From: NIOZ-UU13 sp964444135 | GTDB lineage: Bacteria > Planctomycetota > Phycisphaerae > Sedimentisphaerales > Anaerobacaceae | DNA: 64,000 nt | NCBI GenBank assembly: GCA_964444135.1 | Contig: CAYUFX010000008.1 | Coordinates: 1 to 64,000, forward strand | Direction of reading: 5' to 3' | Shown here: piece after piece, positions 33,676 through 43,250 of the stretch | How the letters are laid out: each line of letters starts with the position of its first letter | Numbering within the stretch: position 1 is the stretch's first letter | The notes under the pieces: generated by a model | Seen by the model: the letters and a program-made list of their open reading frames with translations, nothing else | The model's database searches: none | What the model was told of the DNA's origin: nothing | Made by a program: the position numbers and the translations under genes

Positions 33676-36600
33676 ATGTGGGAAAACAACTACCGTAAGG
33701 CATCCTGTGGAGTAAAATTCTTAAAAGGGGCCATGATATTATTCTTTGTTCTTATCATCGTCATTTATTTCACAGTAGGTGTAAATGCCGGCGTAAGAAT
33801 AAATGACCAAGAAATAGCGGCCGAACAACCTGTAACATCAACCAACCGTCCAATGCGAAACCGACTGGATTTGGTCCTGACTATCGGCCAGACCGAAGGT
33901 GACTTGCAAGGCAGGGACGACAAGGTCATACAGGCCGGCATAGAATATTTAGACCGTTTGAGAGGAGGTACGCTTCACATTTTGCCGGGTGTATATAATC
34001 TGCGAAATGCTATCTATCTGCGCCCTAACATTACCCTGCGAGGCTCAGGAGAGAGAACCGTACTCAGAAAAGCCGGCAGCGTCGTGACGCCTCTCTTAAG
34101 GGATTCGGATTGGTTTGAGTACGGCGTTCAGGTGAGCGACATAGAGGGATTTACGCCCGGAGGAGGGATTATGCTCCGGTCAAAAAAAGGAACGGGAGAC
34201 TGGCAGTATGATGTGCTGCGTGCCACGGTCACGGACATCCAGGAAGATGTTCTCTTTTTAGACCGGCTGACCAAAGAGAACTTTTGGATAGATAAAAGTG
34301 CCACCGCTGCGACTATTTTTCCAATCCTTACGGCTGAGAACGTGAACAATGTTGTTGTCCGGGACATAGTGCTCGATGGCAGCCGTGATAACAACGAGCA
34401 CATCAACGGTAACTTCGCCGGTGCTGTCTTCATCCAGCATTGCAACGAGTGGCGATTCGAGAACGTTATTTCCCAAAACCACAATGGCGATGGTTTCAGC
34501 TTCCAGGTCTGCGATGATATCCAATTTCAGAACTGCAAGGCAATAAATAACGCCGACCTCGGATTCCATCCTGGAAGTGGCTCCCAGCGGCCTGTCTTCC
34601 GCAGTTGCATAGCCCAGGCCAATAGTCTGGGGATTTTCTTTTGCTGGAGCGTTTCCGATGGCCTTGCGGAGAATTGCATTTTGTCCCGGAACAAAAGATA
34701 TGGAATCAGTATCGGACACCGTGACACGGATAACATTATAAGGCAGTGCACAATCGAAAGTAACGGCGAGGTGGGAGTCCTCTTTCGGAAAGAGGAAAAT
34801 GAATTTCGCAGCGGCAGCCGTAACAGAATCGAGAATTGCATTATTCGTGATAATGGTACGGAAAAGCCGGGAATTGGGATCGATATTCAGGGAAAAACAA
34901 AGGACATCACCATTCGCAACACAAAATTAGAAAATACGGCAGGCAAAAACCAGAAAATAGGCATTCGTATCAGCGAAGAGGCTGAGCGGACCATTCTGCA
35001 AGGCAATACTTTTGAGAATTGTCCCGTGCATATCGAAGACCTGCGCTCTCCTCAGGATGCCTTTCGGCACAAAATGGCTCTTGGGATTGTTTCTCTGCGT
35101 GCCGCGGAACAGTCCACAGAACGCCTTACGGCTAAATTGACAAACCCACAATTGACTGTCCACATCATTCCCTACCCGGTAGCGTTGGAAGTCTACGATG
35201 GCCTGTTTCGCTTTACTACCGGGACGCAGGTGCTTGCAGGTGCCGAAGCCAAAGCCGAAGCGGTTAAGCTGCTCGATTATCTGACGCCGGCGATGGGATA
35301 TAGACTAAGTCTGGCCGAAGATTCGTCCACGGTGGAAAACGTCATACGACTGGAAATCGAATCATCGTTAAAAGAGCAGCTCGGCGAAGAAGGATACCAG
35401 CTTGAGGTAACCATCCGGTCTATCGTCATTCGCGCCGCTAAGCCGGCCGGGTTGTTTTACGGCATCCAGACGCTGCGACAGTTACTGCCGCCGGCTATTT
35501 TCAACATACAGAAAGTCGAGCCAATTCAATGGGCTGTGCCATGTGTACGAATAACCGACTATCCGCGATTCGAATGGCGCGGGCTGCTAATAGACCCGGC
35601 CCGGCACTTTATCCCCAAGCAGGACGTCAAAAGCTTCATCGACACGATGGCCCTGCACAAGTTCAATCGCCTGCAGATGCACTTGACCGACGACCAGGGC
35701 TGGCGCATTGAAATAAAGAAGTACCCGCAACTGACAGAGCTCGGTGCGTGGATGGATTTCACGACTATGCGCAGCAACGGTTCGCGTAAAGGAGCAGGCG
35801 TCCAGCATCCGGGCGGATTTTACACTCAAGACGATATTCGCGAGCTGGTCCGCTATTCCGCAGAGCGTTACGTAACCATTGTGCCGGAAATCGAGATGCC
35901 CGCCCACACCGGGGCAGCGATTGTATCCTGCCCCGACGTCGGCCTGTACCCCGATAAGCTGAAAAACCTGCCGCTGGAAAAACGCTGGACTGCGAACGAG
36001 AGGATTCTTGCGCCGCGCCCGCAGACCGTTGCTTTCATGCAGGATGTGCTGACCGAAGTGATGGAGCTGTTTCCAGGCAGATATATTCACATCGGCGGGG
36101 ACGAAGCGAACAAGGACCACTGGAAACAAAGTGAGGAAATGCAGGCATTGATCCTTCGGTTGGGCCTGAAGGATGAGGCCGAGCTTCATAGCTGGTTCAT
36201 CAAGCAGATGGATGCGTTCCTGACACGTCACGGTCGGCTGCTGGTCGGTTGGGACGAGATCCTTCAAGGTGGTCTGGCGCCGGGGGCGGTGGTAATGAGC
36301 TGGCGTGGACAAGCCGGTGGTATCACTGCCGCCAAGGCCGGGCACTATGTCATTATGGCCCCCACCTCGCACACTTATTTCGACTACTACCAGGGGCCGG
36401 TAAAGACTGAGCCAAAGGCCATCGGCGGGTATATACCGCTGGAGAAGGTTTACCAATTCGAGCCGACTTCTTCGGCGCTTGACATCGAGCAGGCCAAACG
36501 TGTGCTCGGTGGACAAGGACAACTTTGGGGCGAATACATTGCCGACCGCAAGCACCGCGAGTATATGGCCTATCCGCGTGCCGCTGCCCTTGGTGAGGTG

Positions 36601-36711
36601 CTCTGGTCGCCTATGGAAGCCCGCAACTATGAGTTGTTTCTGAGCCGTCTGGTCGAACATTTAAAGCGGCTCAATGAGATGGATGTGAATTATCGTCCGC
36701 TTGATAGATAG
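33676..36711 (+). CDS. Beta-helix and GH20 beta-N-acetylhexosaminidase fusion
   Basis: This 1011-residue protein has a hydrophobic export segment at about residues 20-38. A right-handed beta-helix covers about 60-460 (RGGTLHILPGVYNLRNAIYL, then repeated RNCIIRDN-type rungs). A GH20b-like domain covers about 490-610. The GH20 barrel covers about 620-1005, with WRGLLIDPARHFIP, FNRLQMHLTDDQGWRIE, the catalytic pair in HIGGDEANKDHW, and GWDEIL. It should remove terminal GlcNAc or GalNAc outside the cell, with the helix perhaps binding polymer. ATG at 33676 reads through a repeat; an alternative ATG at 33733 follows AAGGGG. Confidence 0.87.
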   Translation: MWENNYRKASCGVKFLKGAMILFFVLIIVIYFTVGVNAGVRINDQEIAAEQPVTSTNRPMRNRLDLVLTIGQTEGDLQGRDDKVIQAGIEYLDRLRGGTLHILPGVYNLRNAIYLRPNITLRGSGERTVLRKAGSVVTPLLRDSDWFEYGVQVSDIEGFTPGGGIMLRSKKGTGDWQYDVLRATVTDIQEDVLFLDRLTKENFWIDKSATAATIFPILTAENVNNVVVRDIVLDGSRDNNEHINGNFAGAVFIQHCNEWRFENVISQNHNGDGFSFQVCDDIQFQNCKAINNADLGFHPGSGSQRPVFRSCIAQANSLGIFFCWSVSDGLAENCILSRNKRYGISIGHRDTDNIIRQCTIESNGEVGVLFRKEENEFRSGSRNRIENCIIRDNGTEKPGIGIDIQGKTKDITIRNTKLENTAGKNQKIGIRISEEAERTILQGNTFENCPVHIEDLRSPQDAFRHKMALGIVSLRAAEQSTERLTAKLTNPQLTVHIIPYPVALEVYDGLFRFTTGTQVLAGAEAKAEAVKLLDYLTPAMGYRLSLAEDSSTVENVIRLEIESSLKEQLGEEGYQLEVTIRSIVIRAAKPAGLFYGIQTLRQLLPPAIFNIQKVEPIQWAVPCVRITDYPRFEWRGLLIDPARHFIPKQDVKSFIDTMALHKFNRLQMHLTDDQGWRIEIKKYPQLTELGAWMDFTTMRSNGSRKGAGVQHPGGFYTQDDIRELVRYSAERYVTIVPEIEMPAHTGAAIVSCPDVGLYPDKLKNLPLEKRWTANERILAPRPQTVAFMQDVLTEVMELFPGRYIHIGGDEANKDHWKQSEEMQALILRLGLKDEAELHSWFIKQMDAFLTRHGRLLVGWDEILQGGLAPGAVVMSWRGQAGGITAAKAGHYVIMAPTSHTYFDYYQGPVKTEPKAIGGYIPLEKVYQFEPTSSALDIEQAKRVLGGQGQLWGEYIADRKHREYMAYPRAAALGEVLWSPMEARNYELFLSRLVEHLKRLNEMDVNYRPLDR
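33692..33713. repeat. GCCGTAAGGCATCC repeat, copy 3, at an N-terminal coding end
   Basis: ACCGTAAGGCATCCTGTGGA is translated as YRKASCG in the first residues of the GH20 fusion, ahead of the hydrophobic segment. The positive charges of the leader come from this repeat if translation starts at 33676. Confidence 0.5.
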
Positions 36712-36713
36712 AG

Positions 36714-37052
36714 TTGATGCATCTTGCCGGGCACAGCGTATTCTTCAAGGACAAAGACGGCAAGGTGTACATAGAATGGCGTATGCTGGGAACCGACCCT
36801 GAAAACATTGCCTTCAACGTGTACAGAAACAATATCTGTGTTAACAGTAAGCCGATAACTAAATCGCATGACCCTATATACAGGTTGAGTGTAGCTTGGC
36901 AGAATGTAGCCTATAATCAGCCTGCTCAACCTGGTTTTTATATGGGGGGACGGTATGGTAGCACCGACCCGTCCTTCGATAACAACACCTGTTCATTGAA
37001 ATGCGAGATAGCAGCCCACAACGATTTCTATTTCTTACTGCTCGCCAAATGA
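36714..37052 (+). pseudogene. Remnant of a rhamnogalacturonan lyase (PL11-like)
   Basis: The frame gives 112 residues. KVYIEWRMLGTDPENIAFNVYR matches the N-terminal region of PL11 rhamnogalacturonan lyases. Soon after comes YRLSVAWQNVAYNQPAQPGFY, which in that family lies further along, and then unrelated sequence. The catalytic domain is missing, so this is an internally deleted, 3'-truncated relic. It starts 2 bases after the GH20 fusion stop and has no ribosome binding site. Confidence 0.6.
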
Positions 37053-37116
37053 AAAGCTCATAATACCTTACGAGCATGAATAATGCAAGAATTTCTCACG
37101 AGACAACATTACGATT

Positions 37117-40100
37117 TTATGGATTGATAGCCCCGGGTGAAGGTGCAGAGGCAGTCCAGTTATCAGGGTCATTGCCGTAATCGGCGCCGGTCTTGCGCGT
37201 AAGCGATTTGCCGCCGCCATCTGGTCCGGTCGGCCAAAGGTCAACGCCGCCCGGACAATCCTCAGGATGAAAACCATCGCTGTAACCAACCCTGTCAACA
37301 CGAATATAATAACGTGTCCCAAACTCGTCCACGTCACCAGGCATCGAAAGCTCCAACCTCTCGCCGGCGTTGTTCAAGCTGCCACTATAAGGACCAAGAA
37401 TCTCCTCAACCTGGACAGCCGGATACCGCCAGGCAAACGCCTCCGGCTCCTTGACCAATAACAAATATCCGCCGGCAGGGAGCGTAACAGGCGCATCTTC
37501 AGGGAAGGTAAAGTCAATACCATCGGTGAACTTCCACGGCTGAGCTTTGTCATAATCATACAAGGTCACCGGCTCAGCGCTGATGTTGTGCAGCTCGATG
37601 TATTCATACTGGTCATTAGTATATGAACCGCCGTCAGGCCAATTCGGATTGTACATAATCTCGTTGATGACTATCGGGCCGACTTTCGGATAAGCATTTG
37701 CAGAACCCGGCGTGTTCTCAGACATCGGAACGAAGTTGTAATTACCGGTACTGGATTTATAGTAACGTCCAAATGATACATCTGTTTCAGAGGCGCCGAA
37801 ATCTTCCGCCTCGCGATAGCCGGTCAAAACACCACCTTCTGCGGAGCTTAGAAATATCTGTTCGCCGTTCTCACTCAAGGCAAATGGCTGATAACAGCCC
37901 GGGACACTCGGATTATTGAAGTGCAGCTCTTCATAAAATACAATATATCCATACGGAGCAATCCTTGTCCCCGCGACAATCTGATATTTGGTCGGATTAG
38001 AACTGCTGTCACTGAGGAACCAGCCGCCAATGTCTATAGTAGTGTCTGTAGTATTATGCAGCTCAATCCAGTCCGCAGCATCGGCGTGTGAATGAGCTGA
38101 CACCTCGTTAATAACCACTGCGCCTGGGTCGGGAATAATATTGTCGTCATTTTCACCCGGCGAACCCCCAAGATAAGCACTTGCACGCCAGGAGTCCTTC
38201 TCGTTCCAACTATACGAGTCGGTGCTAAGCGGGTCTATTATTGTCAGAGAGAAACCGTCGCCATCTGTAATAGAGCGCCAGCCGTCTTTGTAGTCAAAGT
38301 CCAGAATCGTTTGGCCGATAGCATCTTCCAGCCTGATTCGCTCTCCTGCATTGTTCAGCCTGCCGGAGTATTCCCCGGCTATATTCATATCTGAGCCGTA
38401 TCGGGCCTCGAAGGCATTGCGGTCCTGAACGACTACAACATATTCGCCGGGTGCAAGCTCCAGATTCGGGAAGGTAAAATCAATTCCGTTTGTGAATTTA
38501 GCCAGATTCAGATTAATTGTTTCGGTCCCGATGTTTTTCAGTTCGATGTACTCTTCGTTTGGTTCGTCCGACTCATCTAAGTTCTGCAGATGATACATAA
38601 TCTCGGTGATACGTATGTTATTTGCTACCGGGCCCACGGCGAAGGTCGCCTCGTTAAGGGCACTCCAGGTGCCGCCCCTCAATACACGGGCCTTGACGTG
38701 GACACTATGGGGCAGTGTGATTGGTCCGGTATATTGGAGCATACCAGGCGAAGTACCGCCGTCGCCGGGAGAACTGCTTCTGCCTGCAACCAGCTCGGCG
38801 GAGATGAGAAAGTCAGAGCTGGTTGTGGATGTATTCAGGCCGTGGATGGCTAAAATATTGTTACCCGGCTTCACCGCGCTGAGGTAAGCAGAGACGTCGA
38901 TGTTCTCGAAGTTGACGGCTTCAGAGTCAGAACGACTGCCGTTGGCGCTGGAGTTCCAGGTCGGTGTACCGGTGAAATTGCGTCTGGCAGCCTCAACGCC
39001 GTTGATGTAGGCGATAAAGCCGTCGTCGTAACGAACTTTGAGCGTCATAAAGTCAAAGTCGTCCGGACTGTCATTAAAGACAAACAGGATGCGGATATAA
39101 CAGGTGTCATTTTTTCCATACATCTGGTCTTCGAGGTCAAGTTTAATGAGATTTTGATAACCGGAGCTTCTTTCGTAGCCGACACCGCCGGGATTTCCGG
39201 TGTTAAGTCTCCATGCCGAGTCGTTGAAAACACCGCCCCCTTTCCAATTGCTACTGATGTTACTGGTCGGAACCAACACCCGTTTAGCCGCATTCTCACG
39301 AACAAGGGTCGTACTGGTACTGTCGTCCGGTAAGGTCTGCGGCAAGCGTGGGTCGCTACCGTCGAGAGTATAATAGATTGTGCCGGTTGCGGCAGTCATA
39401 GAAAATCTGTTAGTTGGCAAAATCAGGCCGCCGTGCTTATAAGAGCCATTGATGCGAAAGACCGGCGCATCAGTCTTAGGGTACCATCCCCTGGCCTTGA
39501 TTTGGTTAAGAACAATTTCCGTTCGCTGTGGGAAGTATTCGTTAAGGAGCCAGTTACGTTCGCGAACCCAGTCGATGTCCCGTGTATAGGGCGTGGAGCG
39601 GTGGTTATCACCCCATCGGGCCGACTCAGCAACCACAGCCCGGTCAACCTCATCGAGCCGGAGTTGGTATAAGGCTGTTGCAGTGTCCGGCGTAAGAATA
39701 CCGTCATTGAAGAAATAACGATGGACATGGTCGGCGAAGAGCATACGGTATTCGGTATTGTCTGCCAGCATTTGGTGGAGGCGTGTGGGGCCGCCGTTAT
39801 CGTCTCTGCCTGTAACATTTGCACCCAGGGCTTCCATTACGTGCTCGGCGTCCCAGCTATGGTATCGCCATCGGCCGTTGGGGTCTTCACGGTTGCGCGA
39901 GGCATACCAGTTTTGATGTGCCCAGTCCGTATTACCGACGTAGAAGTTCGTGATTATGTAGTCGATAAGATTAGGTATATCCAGATACCGCTGGATTAAC
40001 TGATATTGCGCATCAGAGGCCAGGCCGGCATTGGCGATATTGAACATTCGGTTGTAGTCTGCTCCAGAACCATGGATGACTGAGCCGGACCTGTGCTTGA

Positions 40101-41835
40101 GGGCATCATAATCATCATCATCACCACCAAGGTAAGCGGAGGCGAAGTGCTCGTCCGGCCGTTCATGAAGCCAGTACAATCCCCAATATAGGCCATTTAG
40201 ATATAGGTGGACATGCCTGCCGTGTGGTGCGTAGCCACCCATAGCGTTTTGAATATCTGCAACGAACTGGTCTCGAGTATATTGTGCAACATCTCGTTGC
40301 GAAGGACTGCCCGATATCCACGGTCTGCTGTTATTAGGTAGCATAACTCCGCCGCCATAACCCCAGCTGTTGTTCATCCGGGCATCGACCACAAGTGTGT
40401 CAAACTCATCTGTGAAATCTTCGCCAAAGACAGGGAACCTGAGCTTGGAAGAGCCATATTCACCCTTGAATTTTAGCCGCAATGAGAGCTTGTCCATCTT
40501 CCATCTGTTTGGGCTGCTTCCACCGACAATCATAATAGAACAGTTAATTTGGAAGCCCGGACTCCCATCAGGAAATATCAGTTCGGCCGAGACCGCCCGC
40601 TCACTTCTTTCGCCCCGGATGTAGATGCCCTGACCACCGCTTTTGAACCAGTCGTCAACATCCATTACCAGTGAGAGTGTTGGTACGGATTTGAGGTCGT
40701 CCTTTATTGTGTTGCGATAGCGTGAATCGTTGACAACTTGCGAGTCCATCTCATAATCGCCGTTGCCGGCGTGCCCCCAGTTAGTAGGGAAACCGGCTGG
40801 ACGGGCAGGTTGTCGAATGACATCGTCGAGAAAGATATACGTCTGGGCGTCCATATTTGTGGATTTCCAGCCGGGCTTGACGGCTATCGCCCGCAAAGTC
40901 GCGGTCGTGGTGATTGGAATAGGACCGGTATAAACCATACCGCCCGGAGACCGCCCGACATTAGTAACATTATACGGCTCAGTGCCATCGAGCGTATAGT
41001 ATATCATGGCATCTTTGGTTTCAGTGGCAATCGTGACGGAGAAAGGCGTATCGTAAAAACCTCGCTTATAGCTGAATTTCGTGTCGTCAACCTCGCCTAA
41101 ATACGCACCATTATTTTGCCCTCCCGGACTGGGGAAACCGAAGAAGCGTTGGTCATCGTTAGCGTCGGGGTAGCGACCGTATGAGATATCGGTACTCTGA
41201 GCGGGAAAGGCGACACTATCAATCAGTGTACTGCCATCGGTGTCGAACAGGGCAAGCTCCTCGCCGTCCGCATCGAGTTTAAAATTCGCATGCAACCCGG
41301 CGTCTGTCGTATCATTGTCGGCCCATATCAACAGATAGCCCCCTACGGGGATGGTAGTCCCGACAGGGATGGCCAAGTCCATTACAGCCGAATTGCCATA
41401 GGGAATTCGCCACTTGGTCGGAACAGACAGGTTGTCCGTCAGGTACATCCCACCTACATTAATAGCATCGGTGCCGTAGTTGTAGAGCTCGACCCAGTCA
41501 TCATATTGGCCCTGTGGGTCCCTGATACAACTGCTATTGGACGCCATAAACTCATTGATTGCCAGAGGTATGCCCCTCTGGTGCCATTGGTCGGCCAACA
41601 GGGCAAAATCACTCATATCGACCTCATCATCCCTGTCGAGGTCGGCTGGACTTTCCGGAGGTGCCAACCACTGTTCGGCAAAAACATGGATGTCCAGGAA
41701 GTTGACCTGGCAGTCGCCGTTTAAGTCACTCACCGGACAGTCGGCCTTCACAGTCCGCAAGGACTCCATAGGAAAGCTGAGCAAGGCCACAGCTAATACC
41801 AGGCTGAGCAATGAGATTTTCATAAATCGGGGCAT
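37117..41835 (-). CDS. Giant secreted dockerin/lamin-tail/CotH protein
   Basis: This 1572-residue protein has a signal peptide (about 1-31). A dockerin-like pair of calcium loops follows at about 35-88 (DLNGDCQVNFLDIHVFAEQW, DLDRDDEVDMSDFALLADQW). Next come a lamin-tail domain (INEFMASNSS, about 93-245), a chitobiase-type strand domain (YYTLDGTEPYN), a CotH kinase-like region at about 370-720 (YLNGLYWGLYWLHERPDEHF), a second chitobiase-type segment, a galactose-binding-like domain at about 870-1030, and three more lamin-tail domains to the end. Such proteins are common in Planctomycetota and are probably surface or matrix proteins. The role of bacterial CotH is uncertain. Confidence 0.85.
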   Translation of the reverse strand: MPRFMKISLLSLVLAVALLSFPMESLRTVKADCPVSDLNGDCQVNFLDIHVFAEQWLAPPESPADLDRDDEVDMSDFALLADQWHQRGIPLAINEFMASNSSCIRDPQGQYDDWVELYNYGTDAINVGGMYLTDNLSVPTKWRIPYGNSAVMDLAIPVGTTIPVGGYLLIWADNDTTDAGLHANFKLDADGEELALFDTDGSTLIDSVAFPAQSTDISYGRYPDANDDQRFFGFPSPGGQNNGAYLGEVDDTKFSYKRGFYDTPFSVTIATETKDAMIYYTLDGTEPYNVTNVGRSPGGMVYTGPIPITTTATLRAIAVKPGWKSTNMDAQTYIFLDDVIRQPARPAGFPTNWGHAGNGDYEMDSQVVNDSRYRNTIKDDLKSVPTLSLVMDVDDWFKSGGQGIYIRGERSERAVSAELIFPDGSPGFQINCSIMIVGGSSPNRWKMDKLSLRLKFKGEYGSSKLRFPVFGEDFTDEFDTLVVDARMNNSWGYGGGVMLPNNSRPWISGSPSQRDVAQYTRDQFVADIQNAMGGYAPHGRHVHLYLNGLYWGLYWLHERPDEHFASAYLGGDDDDYDALKHRSGSVIHGSGADYNRMFNIANAGLASDAQYQLIQRYLDIPNLIDYIITNFYVGNTDWAHQNWYASRNREDPNGRWRYHSWDAEHVMEALGANVTGRDDNGGPTRLHQMLADNTEYRMLFADHVHRYFFNDGILTPDTATALYQLRLDEVDRAVVAESARWGDNHRSTPYTRDIDWVRERNWLLNEYFPQRTEIVLNQIKARGWYPKTDAPVFRINGSYKHGGLILPTNRFSMTAATGTIYYTLDGSDPRLPQTLPDDSTSTTLVRENAAKRVLVPTSNISSNWKGGGVFNDSAWRLNTGNPGGVGYERSSGYQNLIKLDLEDQMYGKNDTCYIRILFVFNDSPDDFDFMTLKVRYDDGFIAYINGVEAARRNFTGTPTWNSSANGSRSDSEAVNFENIDVSAYLSAVKPGNNILAIHGLNTSTTSSDFLISAELVAGRSSSPGDGGTSPGMLQYTGPITLPHSVHVKARVLRGGTWSALNEATFAVGPVANNIRITEIMYHLQNLDESDEPNEEYIELKNIGTETINLNLAKFTNGIDFTFPNLELAPGEYVVVVQDRNAFEARYGSDMNIAGEYSGRLNNAGERIRLEDAIGQTILDFDYKDGWRSITDGDGFSLTIIDPLSTDSYSWNEKDSWRASAYLGGSPGENDDNIIPDPGAVVINEVSAHSHADAADWIELHNTTDTTIDIGGWFLSDSSSNPTKYQIVAGTRIAPYGYIVFYEELHFNNPSVPGCYQPFALSENGEQIFLSSAEGGVLTGYREAEDFGASETDVSFGRYYKSSTGNYNFVPMSENTPGSANAYPKVGPIVINEIMYNPNWPDGGSYTNDQYEYIELHNISAEPVTLYDYDKAQPWKFTDGIDFTFPEDAPVTLPAGGYLLLVKEPEAFAWRYPAVQVEEILGPYSGSLNNAGERLELSMPGDVDEFGTRYYIRVDRVGYSDGFHPEDCPGGVDLWPTGPDGGGKSLTRKTGADYGNDPDNWTASAPSPGAINP

Positions 41836-42111
41836 TTTCTCTAATCCCTTCTCCCTTCCTCAATTCCATTTTAACCACTAAATGCGGTTTTAGCCTACGC
41901 AGTTTACAGGCTTTACATATATTAACATATTGAGAGCAGATGAGTCAATACCTTTTGGTCGAAGGCAGCCGTTCAACAATTGTCGGGAAAGTAATACCCG
42001 AGCAAAAGTTGTTGCAGAGTTTATTACGAGCGGCTATTGTTAAGAGCTAATTTGTCCGATAGCGATGTCGAGCGTTTGCAATGTAAAGTTCAAAATTAAA
42101 GGAGTTGTGAA

Positions 42112-42444
42112 GTGAAAGTATTCCGCTCGCCGAATAATCCTATAATTAAACCGGAGGATATTAAGCCCTCCAGGGACGACTTTGAAGTTATCGGTGTTTT
42201 TAACGCCGGCGTTACTCGTTTTAAAGACAAGGTCGTGCTGCTTCTTCGTGTGGCTGAAAGACCTATCAATAAACATCCCGATATTGTACTAACCGCTTTT
42301 TATGAGGTGAGTAAAGGTAAGCTTGTCGTAAAAGAATTTTCGAAAGGCGACCCGGAAAATGATTTTTCAGACCCGAGGTTAATCATAACACCGAGCCGGA
42401 CATATTTGACATCTATTTCACATCTGAGGCTGGCTGTGTTGTAG
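42112..42444 (+). pseudogene. N-terminal fragment of a GH130-type phosphorylase
   Basis: The 110-residue frame begins with the GH130 pattern: FRSPNNPIIKPEDIKPSRDDF, FNAGVTRFKDKVVLLLRVAE, DFSDPRLIITPSRTYLTSISHLRLA. Family members continue for another 200-250 residues; here the frame ends five codons after HLRLA and FHA coding sequence on the other strand begins 35 bases later. The five-bladed propeller is incomplete, so it should be inactive. A good-looking AAAGGAG site precedes the ATG, so it may have been cut recently. Confidence 0.7.
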
Positions 42445-42479
42445 TAATATAGATCTGAGCGGATAAGGCAAAGACGAAA

Positions 42480-42863
42480 CTATCCCGGCCCCTCAATGGT
42501 TTTAGTTATATTTACCCGCTGACCAACTTTCTTGAAGTGGGACATCGCATCTTCACGGTTAGGGAAGTCTTTTTGCGTGAAAAAGAGGACGGTCTGCCCT
42601 ATACGAATCTGGTCGCCGTCCATCAACGTTGTCTCATCGTCGATTTTTCTATTGTTGATAAATACACCGTTTTTGCTCTTCATGTCGAGTGCAGAATGTT
42701 TCCCTGTGTCTTTGTCGAAACGGATCTGCACGTGTTTTCGGGAGACACCACCATCGAGGATCTGAACTAAAAGTGCTTCATCTCTACCTATCACAGTTGT
42801 CCGTCGACCGAGCGGGTAATAGTCACCTTTATTTTTCCCAGACATTACAATAATAGAAGCCAT
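42480..42863 (-). CDS. FHA-domain protein
   Basis: This 127-residue cytoplasmic protein is a single forkhead-associated domain that would bind phosphothreonine peptides. Key stretches are the conserved Gly-Arg in TTVIGRDEA, the SRKHVQI motif and SKNGVFINNRKI. ATG at 42863 follows AAGGAG at 6 bases; upstream in-frame codons have no site. No kinase or phosphatase gene is nearby, so the partner is unknown. Confidence 0.88.
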   Translation of the reverse strand: MASIIVMSGKNKGDYYPLGRRTTVIGRDEALLVQILDGGVSRKHVQIRFDKDTGKHSALDMKSKNGVFINNRKIDDETTLMDGDQIRIGQTVLFFTQKDFPNREDAMSHFKKVGQRVNITKTIEGPG

Positions 42864-43250
42864 TACAACTCCTTGTGACAAATACTTAACCAGATAAAAG
42901 TCGACAAATGTCGGTCGGTCGATATACCGCCGTTGGAAATTACATTAGCAGCTTTTCGAGCATTGCCGAGCAAATATCGCCTTCAATCGCTATTGTTCGT
43001 ATGCTATTGGCTATTCGCAATAAAATCAAGCTTTTTTGGGCTTAATTTTAAGATTTTGTCATTTTGCTCTTTTGATTTTGCATTCCTGAACGGCCAATTG
43101 CTGACGTGAAAAAAAACTTGCAAAATGCAGGGCCATGAAGATAATGGGGGCAATGGAACCTAAACAATGTTTGGAGCCAAGGGTAATTAGTAACTCCCTG
43201 AACAAACGTAGTATTTGAATTAAACACCATTTATTAGGAGAAGACCCATT
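42864..43250. other. Intergenic region between divergent genes
   Basis: It lies between the FHA gene (minus) and an oxidoreductase gene (plus). AT-rich, with no repeat, clear promoter pair or coding region recognised. TTAGGAGAAG at about 43231-43240 is the ribosome binding site of the next gene. Confidence 0.3.

Noticed and set aside
35587..36660. A 357-codon open frame on the minus strand
   Set aside because: It is antisense to the GH20 domain, whose catalytic HIGGDEANKDHW motif is on the plus strand.
42112..42444. Intact small GH130-like enzyme
   Set aside because: The sequence stops after the first blades of a five-bladed propeller, so an active enzyme is not plausible.
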